A stretch of DNA of 37,511 nt. Source: Deltaproteobacteria bacterium (GTDB taxonomy: Bacteria; Desulfobacterota; Desulfobulbia; Desulfobulbales; Desulfocapsaceae). The notes beneath the pieces are model-generated. The model did not search any database. It saw only the letters and a program-made list of their open reading frames with translations, and was not told where the DNA came from. Location: NCBI GenBank assembly GCA_024280265.1, contig JAJRQL010000089.1, forward strand, positions 1 to 37,511. Reading direction: 5' to 3'. Made by a program: the position numbers and the translations under genes. Positions 1-8,879 of the stretch are shown piece by piece. Position 1 is the stretch's first letter. The number at the start of each line of letters is the position of its first letter.

Positions 1-637
1 CGTCCCCCTTACGATGACAGCTCATACAGTATATATTCGCGGTGGGGCCATGGAGCCATTTGTTTTTACTGTGCAGCTTCCTATGACAGGAGAAGCATGT
101 GGGAGAATAGTCAGAATTTTTTTTGAGACGTTCAACATCGAGCCCGGCATCATCAGGGAGTTGTTCGCTGTGGCAGGCAGAGCATTTCTCGGGGATAATA
201 GCTGTGCGGTGGAAGAGGAATGCTTCTGGTGCTTCAAAATCAATGTTGAGCAGGGTTCGCACCGGCTTATAGCGAATCTTGAGTTCCTGGCGTCCTGGTG
301 TAATAACAAAGGTGTTTTTGCCCTTTTTGAGAGGCAGAGTGTAATGGATATAGAAAACTCCATCTTTTTCATGACGAAACTGGGAGTCGATAACCTGATC
401 TTCACCTTGGCGGTTCTGTGAGGTGGCAACTCGCAGACTGGCAAGCTCATCCTTGTTGGTGACTTTCAGAACCAGAGTGGATTGTGGCCGTCTCGTCTGG
501 ATACTAATTCCCTTGGATGATGTCGGCGTAAGTATGGTGGCGGCCCAGACGGATTCTCCGCAAAAAAGTGTGAGCAGAAGACAGAAGAGGAGCGGTTTGG
601 CAGATACTGAAAATGTGGGTGATTTTTGGGATGACAT
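1..637 (-). CDS. multiheme c-type cytochrome, C-terminus cut by window edge
   Basis: The gene reads leftwards from an ATG at 635-637 and is still open at base 1, giving 212 codons. Residues 1 to about 32 form a signal peptide with a hydrophobic LLFCLLLTLFC core ending near VWAA. About 120 residues of beta-rich sequence without cysteine motifs follow. Three CXXCH heme sites then appear (CSACH, CFSCH, CMSCH) with the close spacing of doubled-CXXCH cytochromes, and more hemes may lie beyond the edge. An AGGA about 12 bases upstream is a modest ribosome site. It is the last gene seen of the minus-strand cytochrome run and lies 116 bases past the HAMP gene. The periplasmic or outer-membrane electron carrier role is inferred from the heme motifs. 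The N-terminal domain is not recognised. Confidence 0.85.
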   Translation of the reverse strand, partial: MSSQKSPTFSVSAKPLLFCLLLTLFCGESVWAATILTPTSSKGISIQTRRPQSTLVLKVTNKDELASLRVATSQNRQGEDQVIDSQFRHEKDGVFYIHYTLPLKKGKNTFVITPGRQELKIRYKPVRTLLNIDFEAPEAFLFHRTAIIPEKCSACHSEQLPDDAGLDVERLKKNSDYSPTCFSCHRKLHSKNKWLHGPTANIYCMSCHRKGD

Positions 638-753
638 TAGTTCGAAATTCCTGCACACACTTTCCCGGAGGGAAGTGTAATTACGGTTGAGTTTTTTGTG
701 TGTCCCTGGGACTGGTTGTGAAAACCGGGATGAAACTGTCTACCTGCTGTCCC

Positions 754-1299
754 CTATTTTGTCTTTAACAACGCTAAGTTCTCCTGGAGATCTTTGATGC
801 AGGCCTGTACATTACTGTCCTCGATTTTTCCGTCAATTGCTTCGATGAGAGCATTCATTGCCTTTTTACTCTTTCTTACTCTGTTACGGGTCTCCATGGT
901 TGTTTTGTTTATTTCCGCCGCAAGGTCAGAGAGGACATCACCATCTCTCAATCGTATCAGTTTCGTGAGGTCACCTGCCTGAATGGGTTTAAGATCCTGC
1001 TCAATACGGAAAATAGGACCGGCTATTTTTTGTGGCAGAAAAATAGAAAGGACTATCCCACTGATAAGACTTACCATACTACCAGCGATAATTACCGGCA
1101 AGAGGAGATCGCTGACTCGTCGTATCTTTATGTGGGCGTCAAAAAATGAAGATGTTATTTCGTTGCGGGCATAAAAGTAGAGGATCAGCGCTGCTACCAG
1201 TGAACTGATAAGGACGGCTCCAAAAATTCGCTTAAGAAGCCACCGCTGGAAATATTTTTTTACACCCATGTTCAGTTTTTTTCTTTTAAAGTTGGGCAT
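754..1299 (-). CDS. membrane protein with two helices and a HAMP domain
   Basis: A 181-residue inner-membrane protein. Helix one spans roughly residues 23-43 and helix two roughly 68-90, separated by a short periplasmic stretch. A HAMP linker follows (motif IAGPIFRIE...LKPIQAGDL) and the protein ends in a charged, probably coiled-coil tail. There is no methyl-accepting signalling tip, kinase or GGDEF domain, so any output partner must be separate. The start is set by AGGAG seven bases before the ATG. HAMP proteins transmit conformational change across the membrane. Its place among cytochrome genes suggests a redox or surface-sensing accessory, but that is inference. HAMP assignment is good; the function is unknown. 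Confidence 0.8.
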   Translation of the reverse strand: MPNFKRKKLNMGVKKYFQRWLLKRIFGAVLISSLVAALILYFYARNEITSSFFDAHIKIRRVSDLLLPVIIAGSMVSLISGIVLSIFLPQKIAGPIFRIEQDLKPIQAGDLTKLIRLRDGDVLSDLAAEINKTTMETRNRVRKSKKAMNALIEAIDGKIEDSNVQACIKDLQENLALLKTK

Positions 1300-1361
1300 T
1301 TTGTTTCTCCTGAGAAGTTGTTATTTATAAAAATGAATTTGTGGCCAGCAGGTAGTCGGGA

Positions 1362-2543
1362 TCATCCGTAGCTCTTATGACAGCCGACACAGAGTTCCTG
1401 TTTTGTGGGACGTCGTATCCGCGCTTCATTTTTTGAGGTGTGGGCATCGTGGCATGTCATACAGTGCATTTTACCGTCATCAAACAGGGGATAGTCATCG
1501 GGGAAAGTCATTCCCCGCCTGGGGCCAACATCAATGGGATGGCTCGATTCTGTCTGGTAACCTGCGTGACAGGTGAGACAGACTGTGATGTTTGTTTCCC
1601 TGGAATTTCTTAAGGCTATATGTGTGGTTGGGGGAGTATTTTCCTTCCCTGGCGACTGGATGGTAATTCTGGGCCGGAGAGTATCGTCTTTACCTATACT
1701 CATATAGGTTGGGGAACTGGCAGTGATAGTTACAAAGTAGAACTCATCAACGGCCAGTAGTTTATAGCTCAGTTTATCTGCCCGTGTACCTTCCTGCATT
1801 GAGATGTCTGTTTCCGGCAGGGGGATGGCCGGCGTATCAGCAGAGAAGGTCTGCGGTTGCGAAATCGATTTGTTTCCGTGAATGTCAGTGGAGGTAACTG
1901 TGTAGCTGTACGTTTTTCCTGGTCGTATGGGGGATATACTGATGGTGTGACGTTTCTTCAACTGGACGTCCAGGTTGCTTTTCTGATTGAATTTTCCTAT
2001 GCCATAGAGTACCTGGCTGTTTGCTGGTCTGTCGGTTTCCCAGCTGATAATTGCTGAATAGAGCACACCACGTTTGATACCATGAAACTGTATATTGGAG
2101 ATCTCAGGGTGGGTTTCGTCGTTGTTAAGGGACGAGAGTTCACTGATGGGTGGCAGTGGAATGGAGGTGACTCTGGATTTGTTATCCTGGCCCTTTATCT
2201 GAATAAACAGCTTCTGGTAGATTTTATTTGAGGGAAGTAGGAAAAAATGGGTTCTGGCAGGTTCATAATGCTTTTGCAGCCAGGTGATCGTTGATCTTTT
2301 CTGTCTTTTTGAACGTTCTTGCTGAGAGCTGTCAGAGGGCAGATCCTCTCCGTCGACATGGCATGTGAAACATTTTTTCTCCTGGAAAGGCTTATGGATA
2401 TAGGAACTCATCATAGCCTTGTTATAGGCCTTGTCGTGACAGGAGAGGCATTGATCTGCTCTGTTATTGCCGCTGCTTGCAGGAGAACTTGAGAGCAGGA
2501 AGACAAGGACCAAGAGAAGAAAAGCTCTGTAACAGTATTTCAT
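1362..2543 (-). CDS. pentaheme cytochrome c with internal fibronectin III-like domain
   Basis: A 393-residue exported protein. A signal peptide occupies residues 1 to about 24. Five CXXCH sites are visible: CLSCH (32-36) and CFTCH (58-62) near the N-terminus, then CLTCH, CMTCH and CVGCH in the last 80 residues. The heme clusters are separated by about 250 residues. That middle part contains a fibronectin type III-like sandwich (motifs ISWETD, SQVLYG, YSYTVTSTD) and a further beta-rich stretch. Such domains commonly mediate binding to proteins or carbohydrate. It follows the YVTN propeller lipoprotein by 115 bases and precedes the HAMP gene. The ribosome site is weak. The protein probably hands electrons on or docks at the cell surface, but the partner is unknown. 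Confidence 0.88.
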   Translation of the reverse strand: MKYCYRAFLLLVLVFLLSSSPASSGNNRADQCLSCHDKAYNKAMMSSYIHKPFQEKKCFTCHVDGEDLPSDSSQQERSKRQKRSTITWLQKHYEPARTHFFLLPSNKIYQKLFIQIKGQDNKSRVTSIPLPPISELSSLNNDETHPEISNIQFHGIKRGVLYSAIISWETDRPANSQVLYGIGKFNQKSNLDVQLKKRHTISISPIRPGKTYSYTVTSTDIHGNKSISQPQTFSADTPAIPLPETDISMQEGTRADKLSYKLLAVDEFYFVTITASSPTYMSIGKDDTLRPRITIQSPGKENTPPTTHIALRNSRETNITVCLTCHAGYQTESSHPIDVGPRRGMTFPDDYPLFDDGKMHCMTCHDAHTSKNEARIRRPTKQELCVGCHKSYG

Positions 2544-2658
2544 TGTTTTGACCGTGTGTAAAAGGTGGATAAACTATTACTTGTTCAATGCAAAGCAAAG
2601 CAGTAAAACGTGTCCCGATCTTCAATGGTTTTTTGCAGGTGTCAACGGGCGGGCGCTT

Positions 2659-4116
2659 TTATCGGTGTAGAACGGCCATGCCACGTGGTACTGCACCCAG
2701 TGAAATTCGGCCGGTGAGTTTTTTGCTCATCGGATCTATTATATCAATGGCTCCAGCTGCTTCATTCCCCACATAGAGCCATTTGTTTGCGGCACTGTAG
2801 GCAAATTCCAGTGGTGGGCCATCCATTCTGATGCTTTGGGACACATTAAGTTGCCCTGGTCTGATAATGGAGATGGAGTGTGCCCCCTTATTTGCAACAT
2901 ACACAGTATTGTTCACGGCAAAGATCCTTGCTGGTGAAAAATCCACCTGAATTCTCTGCTGCACCATGTTTTTAGAGAGATCATAGACCATCACAGAGTT
3001 GCCTCCGGATTCGGCGATATACAAATAATTGTCTCTGTAAAGCAGCAGGCCTTCAGGCTTGTTGCCAGTTGAGATTGTCTGAACCTTGTTCATTGTTTCA
3101 GGGTCCAGCAGGACAACAGACTGAGATTTGGAAAGGGTGACTGCCAGGAGCCTCTGCTGTTCAAGATAAACGATGTAGGACGGTTGATAACCAAGACGGG
3201 TTCCAAGATCTATTGCACCTGAACGGAGATTAAGGCGAACTATGTTGCCACGTTTGCGATCCACAACAAAGGCCCAGCGACTATCCGGGCTGGTGGTGAA
3301 TTGCAGACCTTTGCCAAGCATGGAAAGAGGGAAGTTTTCTTCAACCCGGTTGGCGGCAGGGCCGATCTTTTTGATCCCGATATCGTTCTCTGTCAGTGCA
3401 AAGAGGTTGGCCGTGGGAGCAGTGGGATCACTGATAAGGTACGTTGGGCCACCTGTTACTCCCAGGGAATCACACACAATATTTTTGTCTGTACAGATCA
3501 TAAAGACAGTGTTGATATCCGGGCAGGCCGCATAGGCCACGTCGACCAGCATGTTTTTGAGTCTTGAGGCCAGGGATAAAGCTGGCTTTCCGAGGGTATC
3601 TCCCGCAAGAGAAGTTCCAATATCCCAGAGGATAAAGAGTGAATGAGAATCCCCCCTGGCAACGTAGAGCGGCTGGTTGATCGCCAGTTCAGTGGTGACT
3701 GGGGAGACTTCTGTTTCTGATCCCGGCGGCTTACAGAGAGTTGTGATGCGAAGCCTGCTGTAATATCCAACTGGCAGGGCAGATCTGCCAAGAAACAGCT
3801 GCCCCAGAGGCAGTGTTCTGGAGTCAGCTGTTACGGGTGAGCGGAGAAGGGCGATCCAGTTGTTGCTTTCTGTGAGTATGGCAATGGATTGAATCGTCAT
3901 ACTCAGCTCAGAGCCTTTGGTTTTCTTCAGGTTCAAAAATAGAGAAAGTTTCCCTCCTCGGTCATCGTGAACCTGGGCCCCATTTCCCTGGATAGCGGCA
4001 CTGGAGGAATAACCGGCTCCCTGGGTGCGGCATCCTGATAAAAATAACAATATTAGACTACAGCCCAGAAAGAGTACCAGTGTTCTGCAACAGCTGGTCA
4101 GTGACTGGCCTGGCAT
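2659..4116 (-). CDS. YVTN-type beta-propeller lipoprotein
   Basis: A 485-residue lipoprotein. The ATG at 4114-4116 was chosen because GAGGA lies six bases upstream and because it places a hydrophobic signal directly before the lipobox LSGC (Cys29). A longer in-frame ATG exists but would overlap the octaheme gene. After the lipid anchor comes a domain of about 170 residues with a beta-sandwich look, resembling DUF4382-type domains (motif LPVGYYSRLRI). Repeated blades follow from about residue 230 to the end (AFVVDRKRGNIVRLNL, LYIAESGGNSVMVYD, VYVANKGAHSISII, LYVGNEAAGAIDIID). These are YVTN/40-residue propeller repeats. It lies among cytochromes and is probably an outer-membrane scaffold or assembly protein. 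No catalytic motif is evident. Confidence 0.88.
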   Translation of the reverse strand: MPGQSLTSCCRTLVLFLGCSLILLFLSGCRTQGAGYSSSAAIQGNGAQVHDDRGGKLSLFLNLKKTKGSELSMTIQSIAILTESNNWIALLRSPVTADSRTLPLGQLFLGRSALPVGYYSRLRITTLCKPPGSETEVSPVTTELAINQPLYVARGDSHSLFILWDIGTSLAGDTLGKPALSLASRLKNMLVDVAYAACPDINTVFMICTDKNIVCDSLGVTGGPTYLISDPTAPTANLFALTENDIGIKKIGPAANRVEENFPLSMLGKGLQFTTSPDSRWAFVVDRKRGNIVRLNLRSGAIDLGTRLGYQPSYIVYLEQQRLLAVTLSKSQSVVLLDPETMNKVQTISTGNKPEGLLLYRDNYLYIAESGGNSVMVYDLSKNMVQQRIQVDFSPARIFAVNNTVYVANKGAHSISIIRPGQLNVSQSIRMDGPPLEFAYSAANKWLYVGNEAAGAIDIIDPMSKKLTGRISLGAVPRGMAVLHR

Positions 4117-4159
4117 CAATTCCTCATTTGATGAGTAATATCGTCGGCTGTTTGATAGC

Positions 4160-5464
4160 TTAAAATGCAATGCGATAGTCTCCATTTGTATCAGCCCGGT
4201 TTGCCACTCCGCCATGATAATGACAATTCATACAGGGGATGGGTGCCGGTCCTCCGGGGCCTCCACCGCCTCCGCTGTGGCAGCCGCCGCACTGTTTTTG
4301 CACATAGGGGGCATCAGTGGCCAGGTGGTGGACATATTCCCACTTGTTTGCATCACTGCTGTTGCCATAATGAGCTTCATCGTCAATATGGCAGTTGAGA
4401 CAGAGCCGCCCCCATCCGTTATCATTGAGGCTGGTGATGGCACTGCTCAGGTTTGAACCGTTGACCCGCCTTCTCAGGAGCATGACATTTTCAGCGCCGT
4501 GGGGTTCGTGGCAGTCCAGGCAGGAGAGAACAAAATTTGTTCCACTGGAAGGGGTGTCATAGGGAGGTTTTGTTGAGACCGATCCATCCATCACCCGAAG
4601 GCCATGTTTATCTCCTGTGCTGCTCCAGTCAATTGTTTTAAGGTCGCGGCCAAGACTGGTACTGTATATAGTATTTGTTGCAGTGTGGCAACTGGTACAG
4701 AAGGCAACATAGTCAGGAGTACTGTCTCTGCTGGCGGCGGGATCTGAACTGCCTGCAGGTTCAAAAAGGTTGCCGGAGCAATAGGGCGACTGGTATTTTG
4801 TGTCATAGGCGGTGCCCATGGTCTCTGTGGTTCCCCAGAGGTTGAAATGGTCATTCGGCTTTGAGATGGCAGAAAATGTCGGATCTGAGGCGTTGTTCCA
4901 GTTCTGCCGGGCCAGATGCGGATTATGGCAGGCATTGCAGGGATTGGAGTAATCGGTGAACCAGCTGAAATTCGCCTTTGAGAACGTATAGATGTCGTAG
5001 AGATTATGGTAGGAGGCCTGGTTCATTGCCGATAGAATGGTGGTGGGGCCATCAATGGCACAGCCGAAACTTCTGCTGTAGTCATTGTTTGAGACACTCT
5101 GGGCGGAGGTGGGAGCGTTATGGCAGTAAAAGCAGAAATTGTCTGATTCGGCGTAGGGGTTTTCCTTGGCTGCACTGTTAAAATTCTGGGCAAAAAGCTC
5201 ATAGGCTGCCACGCCTGTGGTGGGAACCGGTTCGCTGCCCTGAATACTGCCATGCTGTTCATGACAGTGGGCGCAGTTTCCCCGGGAGTAACCAAAGCCT
5301 GAAGGTGGTGGGTTGCCGATTATGGGGCGCAGCACTCCATAAGAACTGGACCCGTGCGCAGAATCCAGGTATGCGCCGGCATAGAGACTGGATGCTGACA
5401 GAAGAGCAGCCAGCACGATCAGTGAAGAGAGAATGAATCTCCTGGTCAGTAGACCCTGAAACAT
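4160..5464 (-). CDS. octaheme c-type cytochrome
   Basis: A 434-residue exported cytochrome. The start at 5462-5464 gives a clean signal peptide (basic n-region RR, then a hydrophobic stretch ending near LYAGA) with GAGG upstream. The longer frame upstream overlaps the preceding gene and is unlikely. Eight CXXCH motifs are visible: CAHCH, CFYCH, CNACH, CTSCH, CLDCH, CLNCH, CGGCH and CMNCH. Several are followed by PH(G) or HG, which supply likely distal histidine ligands. Between the last two hemes is a glycine-proline-rich linker (GGGGGPGGPAP). It starts 73 bases after the second OmcS-like gene and precedes the YVTN propeller. A periplasmic or surface electron carrier is inferred; no enzyme signature such as a CXXCK heme is present. 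Confidence 0.9.
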   Translation of the reverse strand: MFQGLLTRRFILSSLIVLAALLSASSLYAGAYLDSAHGSSSYGVLRPIIGNPPPSGFGYSRGNCAHCHEQHGSIQGSEPVPTTGVAAYELFAQNFNSAAKENPYAESDNFCFYCHNAPTSAQSVSNNDYSRSFGCAIDGPTTILSAMNQASYHNLYDIYTFSKANFSWFTDYSNPCNACHNPHLARQNWNNASDPTFSAISKPNDHFNLWGTTETMGTAYDTKYQSPYCSGNLFEPAGSSDPAASRDSTPDYVAFCTSCHTATNTIYSTSLGRDLKTIDWSSTGDKHGLRVMDGSVSTKPPYDTPSSGTNFVLSCLDCHEPHGAENVMLLRRRVNGSNLSSAITSLNDNGWGRLCLNCHIDDEAHYGNSSDANKWEYVHHLATDAPYVQKQCGGCHSGGGGGPGGPAPIPCMNCHYHGGVANRADTNGDYRIAF

Positions 5465-5503
5465 GGGATATGTCCTCTTTGGGTAGAATTGTGAATTCTT
5501 TTT

Positions 5504-5520
5504 CAGGCCCTTGGGGCCTG
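5504..5520 (-). other. intercistronic stem-loop
   Basis: CAGGCCC at 5504-5510 and GGGCCTG at 5514-5520 are perfectly complementary around a three-base loop. It lies between the second OmcS-like gene and the octaheme gene. In the transcript it is followed by A residues rather than a U run, so it is not a standard intrinsic terminator. It may protect or process the mRNA between the two cytochromes. Confidence 0.55.
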
Positions 5521-5537
5521 GTTGCGATGCTGTCATA

Positions 5538-6596
5538 TCAGTTTTTACTGGTATGGCAGATAGCACAACCGTTATAGCCCGCTGCAGGCCATGCCTTGTA
5601 ATTCCAGCGCAGTGAGCCTGCGTAAGGGCTTCCATGGGCTCTATGGCAGGAAAGGCACATTACCAGGGCATCATTTGCCTGGGTGAATACTGTGGTATTT
5701 AAATTAGTCGTCACATCTGCGGTGGCCACTGGTGAAATAACACTGTAGATATTATTGCCATACGTGGTTGAGTTGTTATAAAACTGGTACTCAGTTGATG
5801 ATATGGCGTTGGTCATGTCAAAGTCTGTTGGGTGCCGCAGCCAGACGCCAGTACCGAGGGTTGTCCCCGAAACGAGGGTTGCGGGGCCGTTATGGAAGTA
5901 TTCATGGCACCGGGCACACTGTGAACTGATGGATCCATCGGCTGTTTCAGTTTCAGAGGTGCGGTCGATTCCATAGTATTTGTTGTGTTTCTGGTCTGTC
6001 GGACGATATTCATAGTCGGGGACACCCATGCCCTGGGCGGTGTTCAGCATCCGGTAGCTGGTGGCAAGGGTTGTTCCGTCCTGCCAGATCGTATGGTCTT
6101 TATAGTGGTGGCTTCCTTTGACGGCAGAGATCTGCTCACTGAAATTCTGGTCACCGTGACATCCCATACTGCCTGCACAGCGAAGTTGGCTGGTGAATGT
6201 CCCATCGTTTCCAGGAGGAATGTTGAGGGTTTGATCCTTCCCTGATATGCCGTAGACATTGTGACCCCTCCTGTCTCCAATATTATTTACCCAGTAGAAG
6301 TTGCCACCGGCAAGGGTGTTGGAGTCTGCCTCTGTACCTGTTGCCCGGTACTGCGGCGGGGTGGTTGAAAAAACAAAGGGGGTGTTATTTGACCCGTCAT
6401 TTTGCCCGGTATGGCAGCCGATACATCCGGTAACCAGTAGTGCCGGGTTGGGTACTCCACTGTCTGCAACCCAGAGGTTGTCTTGGGAGTTGTGCATGGT
6501 GTGGCAGGAGACACAGGGGCCCGTTACACCAGCCAGGGAAGAGATTGGCAGAAACAGCAAAAAGCTGAATGCAGATACTCTGACAATATTTCGCAT
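5538..6596 (-). CDS. OmcS-like hexaheme cytochrome, paralog 2
   Basis: A 352-residue exported cytochrome whose ATG at 6594-6596 gives a short signal peptide ending near SSLAG. Five standard heme sites are at C28-H32, C58-H62, C227-H231, C314-H318 and C344-H348. A sixth, at C140/C146-H147, has five residues between the cysteines (CX5CH) instead of two. Landmarks shared with the Geobacter filament cytochrome OmcS as I recall its sequence are CHTMHNS at the first heme, AGGNFYWV, GHNV, a CHxxxHN fourth heme, RHP and CLSCHRAHG. Its length is below the roughly 430 residues of OmcS. It is clearly paralogous to the protein at 17553-18671. An extracellular cytochrome able to polymerise into a conductive filament is the best guess, inferred from family resemblance and context rather than shown. 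Confidence 0.85.
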   Translation of the reverse strand: MRNIVRVSAFSFLLFLPISSLAGVTGPCVSCHTMHNSQDNLWVADSGVPNPALLVTGCIGCHTGQNDGSNNTPFVFSTTPPQYRATGTEADSNTLAGGNFYWVNNIGDRRGHNVYGISGKDQTLNIPPGNDGTFTSQLRCAGSMGCHGDQNFSEQISAVKGSHHYKDHTIWQDGTTLATSYRMLNTAQGMGVPDYEYRPTDQKHNKYYGIDRTSETETADGSISSQCARCHEYFHNGPATLVSGTTLGTGVWLRHPTDFDMTNAISSTEYQFYNNSTTYGNNIYSVISPVATADVTTNLNTTVFTQANDALVMCLSCHRAHGSPYAGSLRWNYKAWPAAGYNGCAICHTSKN

Positions 6597-6760
6597 AATC
6601 GACCTGTTCCATGGAGAAATCCTGTGATACCCGGGTTCTCCTGTAAAGGTTAGGTGCTGGGCCTCCACGTTGAATTTCCAGAGACTACGGTATAAACATC
6701 TGTTGTTCATGGCGAAGTGAGCATGGATGTCGCTTTGTTCATCATTGCCAAGGGTTCCTC

Positions 6761-7654
6761 TTATCTTTTGAAAATTTCTACTTTGGCATTTCCTTCATCC
6801 ACCAGACAGAGTTCTCCCCAGGGATCAAAGCGTATCTCAATGGGGTAGTAGAGCTGCCCTCGGGTAATACCTTTCTTAAGGAAGCGGTACTTGAAGATGC
6901 CACTTCTGTCATAGGCTGCAACACTGCGGCGCTGCCTGTCAAGAACATACATATATCCTGTGGGACCAATGGCGAGTGATACAGGAAAAACGACGCTTTT
7001 ACCAAGTTTAAAGGTCTTGATCAGCTTACCGTCAAGGTTGAAACATCTGATTGTCTTCCCGGCCTGATCAAGTGCCCAGAGCTTCCGGTCATGGATCTTA
7101 AAATCAACAACCCCCCAGGCACACTCGGAGCATGAAAAGCGGGTGAGTGCCTCCAGTTGCTCGGAATAGCTGATAATGTTTCCAGTTGCCTTGTTGAGAA
7201 CATAAAGAATATCTCCATCCGCCTCGATTCTGTCGGGATAGACAAGCTCTCCGTTGTACATGAGGCTGTTTGGGGTGACTTTTTTCTCCTTGAGGTCAAT
7301 ATAGCTCAGGGAGTTACGTCCTTTCTCCACAATCCATACTCCTTTCGGGGTGGTTTTAACCATGTCAAAAGGAATATCGAGGGCCTTGCCTGCATTGAAA
7401 ATGTTGAGCAGCTCACCTTTGCGATTAAAGGAGAGGAGGCGGTTGCGGCCACTGTCCACAACATAGTAAAGCCCTTTGTCTCCATCTATGTAAAGAGAGG
7501 TCGGCATCATCATGGCATCATTGACCAGATCTTGTTTAAGAACCCTGTCCCACACCCAGGGAGATGCCGCGTGTACCCTTTTCGCGTGGTAACCTGCCAG
7601 GAGAGAAAGGAGTAACAGTAGGCTGACGATTTTTGGGCCTGATATGGTATTCAT
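6761..7654 (-). CDS. NHL-repeat beta-propeller protein, exported (OscD-like candidate)
   Basis: A 297-residue protein with a signal peptide (residues 1 to about 29, core SLLLLLSLLAG). The rest is built of NHL-type propeller blades: GLYYVVDSGRNRLLSFNRKG, GVWIVEKGRNSLSYID, ILYVLNKATGNIISY, LWALDQAGKTIRCFN, GYMYVLDRQRRSVAAYDRSG and ELCLVDEGNAKVEIF. That gives about six blades and no catalytic signature. The start at 7652-7654 was chosen over upstream in-frame codons, which would run into the 16-heme gene; GGAG lies upstream. A beta-propeller accompanies OmcS in the Geobacter omcS-companion cluster and affects filament morphology. This gene sits directly between the giant cytochromes and the OmcS-like gene. 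Equivalence to OscD is inference. Confidence 0.87.
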   Translation of the reverse strand: MNTISGPKIVSLLLLLSLLAGYHAKRVHAASPWVWDRVLKQDLVNDAMMMPTSLYIDGDKGLYYVVDSGRNRLLSFNRKGELLNIFNAGKALDIPFDMVKTTPKGVWIVEKGRNSLSYIDLKEKKVTPNSLMYNGELVYPDRIEADGDILYVLNKATGNIISYSEQLEALTRFSCSECAWGVVDFKIHDRKLWALDQAGKTIRCFNLDGKLIKTFKLGKSVVFPVSLAIGPTGYMYVLDRQRRSVAAYDRSGIFKYRFLKKGITRGQLYYPIEIRFDPWGELCLVDEGNAKVEIFKR

Positions 7655-7703
7655 TTGGTTTCTTACACTCCACTTGTTCTGCTCAAAGGTCATTTTGCAC
7701 ATA

Positions 7704-8879
7704 TTAATAGGCCCTGTGGCACAGTATGCACAAGTCACGTTTCCCTTCCTGGACCATGTGATACTTGAAATTTGTCCCCATGGGGTTGTGACAGGAGACA
7801 CAGGTAAGCATTTGTCCGGTATGCTTGTCGAGCACTTCAGGTCCCACCGGATGGGTGAAGTTGCCCTGAGTTTCGTGGCATTGTACGCAGACTGCATTAC
7901 CGTCATTTTTCAGCATGGACAGGTTCCTGCTGCCATGGGATGCATGGCAAGTGGAACAGTTATCAACCGGTGGGTGTTTGGATATGGTCTTTCTGTAGCG
8001 ACGCACAGTTTCACCATGGCAGGAGTAGCAGACCATTTTTTCCCGATTTTTCAAAAGGGCCTTGTCATTTCCGGCATGGGGAGAGTGACAGTTGAGGCAG
8101 CTGTTACCATCTTGTATTGTTATGTGGCTGTGGTTGGAAAGCATTTCTTTACCGATATTTTCATGGCATTTCAAACAGGTTGCCATGCTGACCTTTGTCT
8201 CACCCTGGTGACAGGAGGCACAGTCTTCGACATACGGCTGGTGCAGGAAATCCCGCATCAGAGCTTTTCGCTCACTGCCATGGGGATTATGGCAGGAGAG
8301 ACAACCCTTGAGAGCCACCGGGTAATCTTTGTGGCTATTGGCCAGTGCGGTTTCATCCTGATGGCAGGAGAGACAGAGCGCGTCGGGTTTATCCAAGAGA
8401 AGCTGTAAGTTGTCAGCCTGATGGGGGGTGTGGCAGCTGCTGCATTCACCGTCGGCGTATGGTTTATGTGGGATCTTATATTCTTTTTTCAGTTTTGTAT
8501 GGCACGCAAAGCAATTTTCAGCAAGATCGCTGGAGACAAGGCCTTTTTCGCTACTTGCATGAGGGGTGTGACAGACACTGCACTTTCCTTTGGAGACGGG
8601 ATCATGGACAATTCCCGAGCGGAACTGTTTCTGGCTCTCACTGTGACAGGAGTAACAGAGCACAGCCTCCTGCTCACGAAGCAGGCCCTTGTACCTGGCC
8701 ACATGCGGGTTGTGGCAGACACTGCACTTGGATTCAAGTACCGGCTGATGGGTGACAGTATCCGTGAAGAGTTTTTTGTCGTGGCACTCAAAACAGACAG
8801 CAGCATCTACGGCGGCAGTGGCCCCGCTCACAAAGAGAAGTGGCAGCAGGGCTAAAAATGCTGAAATGAATATCCTCAT
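7704..8879 (-). CDS. 16-heme periplasmic c-type cytochrome
   Basis: A 391-residue protein with a cleavable signal peptide (residues 1 to about 22, ending GATA-A) and no lipobox. It contains 16 CXXCH motifs, about one every 23 residues, mostly in doubled-CXXCH pairs with the pattern CxxCHxPHxS/G. This gives a nearly fully heme-packed wire-like protein. Its ATG overlaps the stop of the upstream 26-heme gene by one base (TGATG), so the two are likely translationally coupled and made in matched amounts. A soluble multiheme partner of an outer-membrane barrel and an outer lipoprotein is the standard layout of trans-outer-membrane electron conduits. The periplasmic role (MtrA/OmaB-like in position, not in sequence family) is inferred from this. 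Confidence 0.92.
   Translation of the reverse strand: MRIFISAFLALLPLLFVSGATAAVDAAVCFECHDKKLFTDTVTHQPVLESKCSVCHNPHVARYKGLLREQEAVLCYSCHSESQKQFRSGIVHDPVSKGKCSVCHTPHASSEKGLVSSDLAENCFACHTKLKKEYKIPHKPYADGECSSCHTPHQADNLQLLLDKPDALCLSCHQDETALANSHKDYPVALKGCLSCHNPHGSERKALMRDFLHQPYVEDCASCHQGETKVSMATCLKCHENIGKEMLSNHSHITIQDGNSCLNCHSPHAGNDKALLKNREKMVCYSCHGETVRRYRKTISKHPPVDNCSTCHASHGSRNLSMLKNDGNAVCVQCHETQGNFTHPVGPEVLDKHTGQMLTCVSCHNPMGTNFKYHMVQEGKRDLCILCHRAY

Noticed and set aside
14-421. Plus-strand open frame opposite the first cytochrome
   Set aside because: Its codons mirror in-frame CXXCH motifs on the minus strand; it has no domain or ribosome site. The same applies to long plus-strand frames over 7644-8408, 8897-9472 and similar stretches.
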